Assembly (NCBI RefSeq): GCF_014652915.1
Contig: NZ_BMZS01000004.1
Coordinates: forward strand, 186,001 to 250,000
DNA: 64,000 nucleotides
Source of the DNA: Thalassobaculum fulvum
GTDB lineage: Bacteria; Pseudomonadota; Alphaproteobacteria; Thalassobaculales; Thalassobaculaceae
Reading direction: 5' to 3'
The translations under genes and the position numbers were made by a program. Under the pieces are notes generated by a model, which searched no databases, was not told the DNA's origin, and saw nothing but the letters and a program-made list of their open reading frames with translations. Each line of letters opens with the position of its first letter. Positions within the stretch are counted from its first letter, which is position 1. This document shows positions 17,076 through 24,574 of the stretch, one piece after another.

Positions 17076-18407
17076 CTACAAGCCCCGCACGCCGTCGAGA
17101 TCGACACCGTCCAGGACTGCCCCCTGGAGCTTTGCGCCGTCGAGCATGGCCCCGCGCAGCGTCACCCCGGTCAGATCCGCGTCCGACAGGTCCACCCGGC
17201 GAAGGTCCGCCCCGCTCAGGTTCATGGCATTCAGCCGCGCCCCGGTGAGGCGGGCGCCGACGAACGACGCCCCGACGCCGTTCGAGGCGATCTCCCGGCT
17301 GCTGCCGCCGACCGAGAGCGGGCCGAGATTGGCGCCCCGCATGTCCGCCTCGTTCAGATGGGCATCGCTGAGGTTGGCGCCACGCAGATCCGCAGACCGC
17401 AGGGACGCCTGCCGAAGATCGCTGCCCGTCAGGTCGACCAGGGCCATCGTGGCCCCTGTCAGGTCCGCGGCAAACAGCACCATGGTCCGCAGCGACGCGG
17501 CCGCCAGGGAACGGCCGGCCCACTCCAGCTTCGGCAGCATCATGCCCGAGAGCACGAGGCGGGCGCCGCCGGCCGAGTTGGTCTCGACCCAGGTGCGGTG
17601 GCCGTCGAGCAGCGCCGGCAGGTCGAGCCCGGCCTCTTCGTCGGTCTTCGGCTTGGTCGCCTTGCTCAGGGCCGGATGATCGAGCAACGCGATGTCGATG
17701 ATCGCGCCGGTCAGGTCGGCGCCCGCGAAGTCGCAGTCCTCGAGCACCACGTTGGTCAGGATCGCGCCGCGGAAATCCGCTTCGGACGCCTTGCACCCGA
17801 CGAACTGCGCCCCCTCCAGGTTGGCGTTGCGGAACACCGCCGTCCGCAGGTCGGCCCTCTGGAACGACACCCCGCGCATCTGGGCGCCCGAGAAATCGGC
17901 CCGCACCGCGAACGACTGCCCGAGCCGCGCAGACGAGAAGTCCGCCCCGTTGGCGCGCACGCCGGAAAGATCGGCGGCCCCCGCCGGGTTCTCCAGCCCG
18001 GCCAGTCCCGCCTCGGTGGCGCGCGCCAGAACCGCCTCGCGGATATCGGCCTGGGCCAGGTTGGCGCCGGCCAGCGACGCCCCGCGGAAGCAGGCACCCC
18101 GCAGGTCGGCGCGTGTCAGGTCGGCACCGTCGAGGCGCGCCCGCGTGAGGTCCGCGCAGAAGAAGGTGGCAAAGCAGAGCACGCTCCGGTCGAGCTTGGC
18201 GTCGACCAGCGACGAGCCGGTGAAGTCGGCCTCGTCGAGCCGTCGTCCGCTGAGATTGATGCCGTCGAGACGCAGGTTGGCCAGTTGCGCGCGCCGTCCG
18301 CCCGGGAGGCGCTTCACGTACCGATCGTGCTGCTTGATGGCGGTCGCAACCGCACGGCTGTCGGGAGCGACGGGGCCGTCAGCCGAAATCTTCCCTGCGG
18401 TAGACAT
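17076..18407 (-). CDS. Pentapeptide-repeat protein
   Basis: A 443-residue protein built from two blocks of pentapeptide repeats of the A(D/N)Lxx type (about 45-230, e.g. ADLTRARLDGADLTRADLRG, and about 275-443, e.g. ADLRRVDLSDADLTGVTLRG). Such repeats fold into a right-handed square helix. The blocks are separated by a linker with LLDGHRTWVETNSAGGARLV, an element known from other bacterial pentapeptide proteins. There is no signal peptide or membrane segment. Function is unknown; the histidine kinase that follows 2 bases later suggests a signalling scaffold. I see no evidence for the gyrase-protecting (Qnr) type, which is shorter. Confidence 0.9.
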   Translation of the reverse strand: MSTAGKISADGPVAPDSRAVATAIKQHDRYVKRLPGGRRAQLANLRLDGINLSGRRLDEADFTGSSLVDAKLDRSVLCFATFFCADLTRARLDGADLTRADLRGACFRGASLAGANLAQADIREAVLARATEAGLAGLENPAGAADLSGVRANGADFSSARLGQSFAVRADFSGAQMRGVSFQRADLRTAVFRNANLEGAQFVGCKASEADFRGAILTNVVLEDCDFAGADLTGAIIDIALLDHPALSKATKPKTDEEAGLDLPALLDGHRTWVETNSAGGARLVLSGMMLPKLEWAGRSLAAASLRTMVLFAADLTGATMALVDLTGSDLRQASLRSADLRGANLSDAHLNEADMRGANLGPLSVGGSSREIASNGVGASFVGARLTGARLNAMNLSGADLRRVDLSDADLTGVTLRGAMLDGAKLQGAVLDGVDLDGVRGL

Positions 18408-18497
18408 GCTCGTCCCGGCTCCTCCTCCGCTACGCGACCGTAACCGGGACTAGTTAAGGGAGCGTTGACGTCGTCCGGTCTGGTTGTGCCGAGCCCC

Positions 18498-19952
18498 CTA
18501 ATCGTAGCCCGGAGGCGGCACGAACCCGCCGATCTGCTTCTCCATCATCTTCGCGAACGCCAGCGCGGTCTTGTCCCGGCCGTGACCGGCGATGATCTGC
18601 AGGCCGCACGGCAGACCGTCGCGCGCCGCCCCGACCGGGACCACCGTGCTCGGCAGATACACGACCGACGACAGGCCGGCCCAGAACAGCTGGTCGACGG
18701 TCGGCTCGGGCCGCCCGTTCACCGGGATGGTGCGCTCGTGGCGCTGTCCCTCCTGCTGGTGGGCGAAGGCCGTGGACGCGGCCGTCGGACACAGCAGGAG
18801 GTCCCATTCGCGGAAGAACGCCGCCCAGGCCTCGCGGAGATGGGTGCGGCGCTCGTGCGCCCGCAACCAGTCCCGGTGCCCCTGCGTGAAGGCCCGGGCC
18901 ACCATCGGCACGTAGCGAAAATCGTCCGGGTCGGCCTCGGCGGCGATCCGGCGCTGCTGCTCGAGGTCGGCGTCCGAGAGACGGCCCGAGGTGGCGGCAC
19001 GGAGCAACTGGATGTAAAGCCGATGCGACTCCGTCGTGTCGAGCGCGGGCCTCGCCGTATCCGACACCCGGACGCCCAGTCTGGCGAGCTCGTCCACCGT
19101 GGCCTGGAGCTTGCCAGTGAGCCCGTCGTCCTGGGCGCAGTTCGGGTCGGTCAGCATCACCGCGACCCGGAACTCCCGCGGCTCGGCGCGGGCGTCCTCG
19201 GGCAGGTCCAGCCGCCAGCACTCGGCGTCGAGCCCGTCGGCGCCGGCCATGGCGTCGAGCGCGAGCTCAAGGTCGTCGGCCGAGCGCGCGAGCGGCCCCA
19301 CCACCGAGATGTCGGCGGCGGCCAGCACGCCGGGCAGCGCATGCCCGCGCATCGGCACCACGCCATAGGTCGGCTTGTGGCCATACACGCCGCAGTAGTG
19401 CGCGGGGTTCCGGATCGAGGCGCCGATGTCGGATCCGGCTTCCAGCCCGGTCAGCCCGGCCGCCAGGGCGGCGGCGCTTCCACCCGACGAACCGCCCGGC
19501 GTCCGCCCCGGATCCCACGGGTTGTTGGTGCTGCCGTACACCGGGTTGTAGCTCTGCCAGTCCGCCAGCATCACCGGGACGTTGGTCTTGCCGAACGGCA
19601 CGGCCCCGGCTTCGCGCATCCGCCGGACCACCGTCGAATCGCGCTCGGCCGGCCGGTCGGCGAACTCAGGCAGCCCCCATGTGGTGGGCAGCCCCTCCAT
19701 GTCGTAGCTCTCCTTGAACGTCATCGGGACGCCATGCAGCGGCCCCCACACGTCGCCCCGGGAGAGCGCCGCGTCGGCCGCCTCGGCCCGGGCCCGCGCA
19801 CGCTCCACATCCCGGACGACGATCGCGTTCAGCCTGGGATTGTGGCGGTCGACCCGGTCGAGGAAGTGATCGAGAAGCTCAAGACAGCCGATCTGCCTGG
19901 CCCTTATCCGGGCGGCGAGCTCGGTGGCGGGCAAAAAGGCGATCTCCGTCAT
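18498..19952 (-). CDS. Amidase (amidase signature family)
   Basis: A 484-residue amidohydrolase with the Ser-Ser-Lys triad of the family: lysine in VPMTFKESYD near residue 82, the glycine/serine loop TPGGSSGGSAAALAAGL near 155-171, and the nucleophile serine in GSDIGASIRNPAHYCGVYGH. The C-terminal half has LLLCPTAAS and the closing GLPCGLQIIAG. Length is normal. ATG at 19952 with GAGAGGA upstream; an in-frame ATG further up at 20036 lies in poorly conserved sequence. It acts on an unknown amide in the cytoplasm; it is not a GatA candidate since no gatB/gatC is present. Confidence 0.88.
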   Translation of the reverse strand: MTEIAFLPATELAARIRARQIGCLELLDHFLDRVDRHNPRLNAIVVRDVERARARAEAADAALSRGDVWGPLHGVPMTFKESYDMEGLPTTWGLPEFADRPAERDSTVVRRMREAGAVPFGKTNVPVMLADWQSYNPVYGSTNNPWDPGRTPGGSSGGSAAALAAGLTGLEAGSDIGASIRNPAHYCGVYGHKPTYGVVPMRGHALPGVLAAADISVVGPLARSADDLELALDAMAGADGLDAECWRLDLPEDARAEPREFRVAVMLTDPNCAQDDGLTGKLQATVDELARLGVRVSDTARPALDTTESHRLYIQLLRAATSGRLSDADLEQQRRIAAEADPDDFRYVPMVARAFTQGHRDWLRAHERRTHLREAWAAFFREWDLLLCPTAASTAFAHQQEGQRHERTIPVNGRPEPTVDQLFWAGLSSVVYLPSTVVPVGAARDGLPCGLQIIAGHGRDKTALAFAKMMEKQIGGFVPPPGYD

Positions 19953-20139
19953 GGCGTCCTCTCGCGATCGGGTCGGTTCGGCAAGCTTGGACCGCCGGGC
20001 GGGCTCGATCAACTTGCCGCAGCATTCGGAAAACACGTTCTATGCGTGTGTAAAAATATACCTCTTTCACCTGATGCAGGTTATCGCATACGATCATGTT
20101 CAGTCCGGGCAACCGGGCCGGAGCAACCGGACGACACCG
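19953..20139. other. Divergent promoter region, AT-rich
   Basis: The 187 bases between the amidase and PAS_5 starts include an AT-rich stretch at about 20037-20100 (gtgtgtaaaaatatacctc) that is the likely site of promoters in both directions. No RNA gene is evident. Confidence 0.4.
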
Positions 20140-20607
20140 ATGGGGCACATCCCGACAAACCCGCTGGAGCGGCGGCTGAGACACCCGCCCCATCAGTCGG
20201 CGCTGGCCTACTGGGCGGATCGCTGCCGGTCGGTCGGCGGAACCCCGGGACGCCGGGACATCGACCCGCTCGACATTCCGGAACTGTTGCCCTGGGTGAA
20301 CCTCGTCGACGTGTTTCGGCGCGCGAACGGCCTGGCGTTCCGCCATCGCCTGGTCGGCACGGCCATCGTCGAGATGTGGAACCGCGACAGTACCGGCCTG
20401 TGGTTCCACGAACTCTATGCCCCGGAGAAGATGGCGCGCGTGCAGCCGGCCCTCGAGGAGGCCGTGCTGAGCACCCGGCCCCGGCTCGTCCACGACGACC
20501 TCGGCGAGATCGGCAAGCCGTACTGGTCGTTCACCTCGCTGGTCCTGCCGCTCGCCTCCGACCGGCGCAACGTCGACATGCTGATGCTGGTCTCGCAGTA
20601 CGAGTGA
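20140..20607 (+). CDS. PAS_5-family (PF07310) protein
   Basis: A 155-residue single-domain PAS-like protein. The pattern is that of PAS_5: ALAYWADRCRSVGGTPGRRD, DIPELLPWVNLVDVFRRANG, FRHRLVGTAIVEMWNRDSTG, and a last strand VLPLASDRRNVDMLMLVSQY. Members are common in Rhodospirillales and their ligands are unknown. There is no output domain, so it may act as a partner protein. The ATG at 20140 opens the conserved part; an in-frame ATG at 20089-20091 region or earlier cannot be excluded because no clear ribosome site marks any of them. Confidence 0.8.
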   Translation: MGHIPTNPLERRLRHPPHQSALAYWADRCRSVGGTPGRRDIDPLDIPELLPWVNLVDVFRRANGLAFRHRLVGTAIVEMWNRDSTGLWFHELYAPEKMARVQPALEEAVLSTRPRLVHDDLGEIGKPYWSFTSLVLPLASDRRNVDMLMLVSQYE

Positions 20608-20638
20608 CCCGACGGTCAGGCCCATCGGCGCGCCCTTC

Positions 20639-21874
20639 TCACCGCGGTGCCGAGCGCCGGGCCGCCAGCTCCGGCACGGTCCAGAACAGCGCGACGCCGG
20701 TGGCCACGAACACGGCGGAAAGCAGGAACCCGGCGTTGTAGCCGCCGGTCAGATCGTGGAGGTAGCCGGCCAGCCAGGACCCGGCGGCCGCGCCGAGCCC
20801 CTGCCCGGTCGTGATGGTGCCGTAGATCACGCCGAGACCGCGGCCGGCGAACAGCGTGGCGGCGATCGTCGACACGACCGGGCCGCGCGCGCCCATGCTG
20901 ACGCCGAAGAACACGACGAACACCACGACCAGCGCGAACGCGGGCACCGCCTGCATGGCGAACAGCGCGGCGACGCCGGTGAAGGTGCACAGGTAGCTGA
21001 CCGTCGCCGTGACCCGGTTGCCGTAGCGGTCCGCCGCCGTGCCGGTCGCCAGCATGCCGACGATCGACAGCACCCCGGTGAAGCCGAACGCGCCGGCGGC
21101 TTCCAGGGGCGAGAATCCCTGCTCGACGAGATAGGCGACCGACTGCAGGCTGACGGAGAACACCGCGACCGCGGTCAGGAAGAACACCAGGAACAGCGCC
21201 CAGAACGGCCGCCCCCGCATCGCCCGCAGCAACCCGGAGCCGTTCTCGGGACCGGGCGCGGTCCGGCGGTCGGCGACCTGCCCGCGCCCGATCGCCCGCC
21301 ACGGCAGCAGGGCGACCGGCAGCGCCGCCACCAGCACGCCGCCGCCGAGCCAGGCATAGGCGGCGCGCCAGCCGTCCTGCTGGATCAGCAGCTGGGTGAC
21401 CGGCACCAGCACGAGCGTGCCGGTCCCGAGCCCGGTGGACGCGACCGCCATCGCCGTCGCCAGCCGTTTGTCGAACCACCGGCTGATCAGCGCCGACGCC
21501 GGGATCATCCCGAGCGAGGCGATGCCCAGCCCGGCCATCAGGCCGACGCTCAGATACAGCTCCCACAGGCTGCTCATCGACCCGGCCAGCAGGAAGCCCC
21601 CGCCGAGGGCGAGCAGACCGAGCACGTAGAGCACCCGCGGGCCGAACCGGTCGAACGCCAGCCCGACAAACGGCGACGCCAGCCCGTTCGCCGCCATGTA
21701 GATCGAGTAGGCCGACGTCAGGGCGCCCCGGTCCCAGCCGGTTTCCTCGCCGATCGGCAGCAGGAACACGGCATAGGTCTCGCCGGCGCCGCGGGCGAGC
21801 GCATTCATCACGAAGCACAGGGCGAGAACGCCGAAGGCAGCGAGTCCGCCCCCGGAGACCTGGGGTCGAAGCAT
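20639..21874 (-). CDS. MFS transporter (OFA/monocarboxylate type)
   Basis: A 411-residue inner-membrane carrier with 12 predicted helices. The N-terminal half has GAGETYAVFLLPIGEETGWD and the loop 2-3 motif GLAFDRFGPR; the second half has ATGTAADRYGNRVTA, the matching motif, and VSTIAATLFAGRGLGVIYG, which is typical of OFA and MCT-like members. These move small carboxylates such as oxalate, formate or lactate; the substrate here is not known. No neighbouring enzyme gives a clue. Confidence 0.85.
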   Translation of the reverse strand: MLRPQVSGGGLAAFGVLALCFVMNALARGAGETYAVFLLPIGEETGWDRGALTSAYSIYMAANGLASPFVGLAFDRFGPRVLYVLGLLALGGGFLLAGSMSSLWELYLSVGLMAGLGIASLGMIPASALISRWFDKRLATAMAVASTGLGTGTLVLVPVTQLLIQQDGWRAAYAWLGGGVLVAALPVALLPWRAIGRGQVADRRTAPGPENGSGLLRAMRGRPFWALFLVFFLTAVAVFSVSLQSVAYLVEQGFSPLEAAGAFGFTGVLSIVGMLATGTAADRYGNRVTATVSYLCTFTGVAALFAMQAVPAFALVVVFVVFFGVSMGARGPVVSTIAATLFAGRGLGVIYGTITTGQGLGAAAGSWLAGYLHDLTGGYNAGFLLSAVFVATGVALFWTVPELAARRSAPR

Positions 21875-22086
21875 GGCGGCAGAAGTCTATGGGGCACCGA
21901 CCCAAGGCGAAACTGCGCGGCTCGGCATCGCAGCCATGGCGTTCGAACATGACACGGTCGACGCGCCCGACCGGAATCGCCCGCCCTGGACCGCCGCCTG
22001 ATCCGGTTCGCCCCCGCCGGACCAGGCGATGCGCGGCGCGCCCTCCGGGGCCGAGCGCGCCGCGGGCGCCCGCCCGTGCCCTGCGC
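21875..22086. other. Intergenic, nothing recognised
   Basis: About 210 GC-rich bases between the cytochrome b561 stop and the MFS start, both leftward. I see no clear gene, hairpin terminator or operator. Confidence 0.3.
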
Positions 22087-22635
22087 TCAGGCCGACCTGC
22101 GGCCGTTACCCGGCAACATCCGACGCAGCACGTCGTCGCGGCGGACGAAGTGGTGCCAGAACGCCGCCGCCGCGTGCACCCCGGCCACCAGCAGAATCGC
22201 GTTCGCCGCCAGCTCGTGCAGCTCCTTCACGAGGCGCGCGGTCTCGCGGACCGGGACGACCGGGGACCCGATGGTGAACAGGCCGAAGAAGCTCAGCGCG
22301 TCACCCCGGTACCAGGTCAGGAGGATGCCAAGCACCGGAATCGCGATCAGCAGCACGTACAGCGCACCGTGCACGACCTTCGCGAGGGCCCTCTCGGGCG
22401 GCGTCATCTCGGGCGACGCCGCGGGCGCGCCCCTGGCGAGCCGCCAGGCGACCCGCAGCCCGACGACGGCGACCATCAGCAGGCCGAACGAGATGTGCAG
22501 CCACCAGACCATGTCCCGGCCGGGATCGCCCCTCGGGTACAGTTCCTCGCCGTAGGTCAGGGCGTACAGGCCCACGACGAGCACGACCGCAAGCCAGTGG
22601 GACAGCTTCTGGACCGGGCTGTAGGACGTCGACAT
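22087..22635 (-). CDS. Cytochrome b561-family protein
   Basis: A 182-residue four-helix di-heme membrane protein. The helices carry histidines at the positions expected for heme binding: QKLSHWLAVVLVVGLYAL, MVWWLHISFGLLMV, KVVHGALYVLLIAIPVLG and VKELHELAANAILLVAGVHA. Bacterial members pass electrons from ubiquinol, in some cases to superoxide. The ATG at 22635 is chosen because GGAG lies 8 bases upstream; another in-frame ATG at 22659 has no such site. Confidence 0.88.
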   Translation of the reverse strand: MSTSYSPVQKLSHWLAVVLVVGLYALTYGEELYPRGDPGRDMVWWLHISFGLLMVAVVGLRVAWRLARGAPAASPEMTPPERALAKVVHGALYVLLIAIPVLGILLTWYRGDALSFFGLFTIGSPVVPVRETARLVKELHELAANAILLVAGVHAAAAFWHHFVRRDDVLRRMLPGNGRRSA

Positions 22636-22795
22636 TCGCAGCTCCAGCGTTGGATTCATCGTCAGGGACGAGCGGTCGCACGACGCGAGGGTCGGCAGGC
22701 CCGTCCTGCTCCGCTGGCATGAACGTTCCATCCGGGGGGTTCCGTCGCCGCCGTTCGCCCGGAAGAATCCGACGGACCCGAGCGCCGGGACGCGC

Positions 22796-23497
22796 CTACC
22801 CGTCCGAGTCGAACCAGTCGGGCGGGACCTCGGCGCCGGCGATCACAAGGCAGCACTCCCCGACCAGCTGGCCGCCGCGCCGCTCCAGCTCCGCGGCCAG
22901 CTCGGACAGGCGGCCGCGAACCACCTCCTCGTGCAGCTTGGTCAATTCGCGCGCGAAGGCGGCCGGCCGGTCGCCGAACACGGCGATCGCGTCCTCGATC
23001 AGCTTGGCCACGCGGTAGGGGCTCTCGTAGAACACCAGGGTATGCGGCGACGCGACGTCGACCTCGAGGAACCGCCGGCGCGGCCCGGACTTCTTCGGCG
23101 CAAAGCCACGGTAGGTGATGCCGTGCACCGGCAAGCCCGACAGCACCGCCGCCATCACGAAAGCCACCGGGCCCGGCACCATCGAGACCGGCACGCCGGC
23201 CCGTGCGGCGGCGCGCACCAGGGTGAAGCCGGGATCGCTGACGCCGGGGGTGCCGCCGTCGCTGGCCACCGCCACCCGCTTGCCCTCGGCGGCCCAGCGC
23301 ACCAGGGTTTCGGCCATCTGGCGCTCGTTGTGTTCGTGATAGGCGACCATCCGGGTCTTCACCCCGGCCGCCGAGAGCAGCCGGCCGGTCCGGCGGGTGT
23401 CCTCGCAGGCCACCACGTCGGCCGCCTCGAAGGCGGCCCGGGCGCGCGGGCTGAGGTCCTCGAGATTGCCGATCGGCGTCGCCACCAGCTCGATCAT
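22796..23497 (-). CDS. rsmI: 16S rRNA (cytidine1402-2'-O)-methyltransferase
   Basis: A 233-residue enzyme of the tetrapyrrole-methylase fold that 2'-O-methylates C1402 in the decoding centre of 16S rRNA. Seen: LVATPIGNLEDLSPRARAAF at the start, ACEDTRRTGRLLS, YHEHNERQMA, VAVASDGGTPGVSDPGFTLV, VPGPVAFVMAAVLSGLPV, RGFAPKKSGPRRRF and VFYESPYRVAKLIEDA. Together these identify RsmI. The SDGG segment has glycine where most relatives have alanine. It overlaps the upstream RsmB-like gene by 4 bases (ATGA). The protein is somewhat shorter than the usual 280 residues, lacking the C-terminal extension. Confidence 0.92.
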   Translation of the reverse strand: MIELVATPIGNLEDLSPRARAAFEAADVVACEDTRRTGRLLSAAGVKTRMVAYHEHNERQMAETLVRWAAEGKRVAVASDGGTPGVSDPGFTLVRAAARAGVPVSMVPGPVAFVMAAVLSGLPVHGITYRGFAPKKSGPRRRFLEVDVASPHTLVFYESPYRVAKLIEDAIAVFGDRPAAFARELTKLHEEVVRGRLSELAAELERRGGQLVGECCLVIAGAEVPPDWFDSDG

Positions 23498-24528
23498 CGC
23501 GCCATCCTCTGCATGCCAGCCCCCTCCTCACCCGGAGCGTCTGCGGCCTTGCGGATCCGGCACACGAAGAATGCCTCCATGAACGGCGACGGCACGACGC
23601 GCAGCGCATGCCGGAGGTCCGGGTGATAGTCCCGGCCCTCCCAGCGGGCCAGACCCGCCATCCGCTCCGGGATCGCCAGGTCGATCGGCTCGACCGACGC
23701 GTCCGGGTAATGGCGCAGCAGGTGGTCGACCGGCGCCTCGTTCTCCTCCGGCGAGATCGTGCAGGTCGAGTAGACCAGGAGGCCGCCGGGCCGCAGGCGC
23801 TTGAAGGAGGCAACCAGCATGCGCTGCTGCAACCGGCTCATCTGCTCGACCCGGTCCAGGGTCCAGAACCGCAGGGCATCCGGCCGTGCGAGATCGGCCA
23901 TGCCTTCGCCGGAGCATTGGGCGTCGAGCAGGATGCGGTCGAAGCTCCGGTCCACGAACTTGTCCAGGTACTGACCCGGATGATTCGTCATGTCGACCGT
24001 TTCGACTTTCAATAAATCAATGACTTCCCTTAACTTCTTAAGACGTCCCTTTATCCCGTCGTTGACCGTCAGCCGGGCCCGGTTGCCGGTCAGCGCGGCG
24101 ATGTGCGCGGCCTTGCCGCCCGGCGCCGAGCAGACGTCGAAGATGTCCTGGTCGGGCCGCGGTTCGAGCGCCAGCGCCGGCACCAGCGACGACGCGTTCA
24201 TCACATAGACCTCGCCGGCGGCGTGCGGCGCACTCTCCGTCACCGCCCGCTTGTCGCCGAGGATGTGGAAAGCGTCCTGGCACCACGAAATCGGCTCGAG
24301 CCCGGTCAGCGCCTCGAGGTCGGCCCGGATCGCCGCGACCGGGCGACCGGCGAGCGGGTTGAGGCGCAGGCTCGAGCGGCGCTCGCCGGACAGCCGGCGG
24401 ACCGCCTCCTCCGGGCGCACGCCCCACACCGCGGCGACCCGCGCCAGGAAGCGGTCGCGGCGTCGCGCCTCGGAAGGATGCAGGCCGCGGGGGCCGGATG
24501 CTCGGGAACGGGGTGCGGGACGCGCCAT
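23494..24528 (-). CDS. RsmB/NOP2-family RNA cytosine-5 methyltransferase
   Basis: A 344-residue SAM-dependent methyltransferase. After an N-terminal RNA-binding part come the SAM motif IFDVCSAPGGKAAHIAAL near 190, the motif RILLDAQCSGEGMADLARPD, and YSTCTISPEENEAPV with the catalytic TC cysteine. The second conserved cysteine is present but is preceded by glutamine (AQCSG) where relatives have proline (APCSG). The stretch 24001-24060, inside the SAM domain (coding GIKGRLKKLREVIDLLKVET), has only about 38 % GC and uses rare AT-ending codons, unlike the rest of the gene. The target base is unknown. rsmI follows with a 4-base overlap. Confidence 0.9.
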   Translation of the reverse strand: MARPAPRSRASGPRGLHPSEARRRDRFLARVAAVWGVRPEEAVRRLSGERRSSLRLNPLAGRPVAAIRADLEALTGLEPISWCQDAFHILGDKRAVTESAPHAAGEVYVMNASSLVPALALEPRPDQDIFDVCSAPGGKAAHIAALTGNRARLTVNDGIKGRLKKLREVIDLLKVETVDMTNHPGQYLDKFVDRSFDRILLDAQCSGEGMADLARPDALRFWTLDRVEQMSRLQQRMLVASFKRLRPGGLLVYSTCTISPEENEAPVDHLLRHYPDASVEPIDLAIPERMAGLARWEGRDYHPDLRHALRVVPSPFMEAFFVCRIRKAADAPGEEGAGMQRMAR

Positions 24529-24574
24529 ACCGCGGTCATACAAGGCCGACCGGCCGCCGTCACGCCTCTTGCCG

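Noticed and set aside
17076-18407. Qnr-like quinolone resistance protein
   Set aside because: Too long, with a central linker between two repeat blocks; partner is a histidine kinase.
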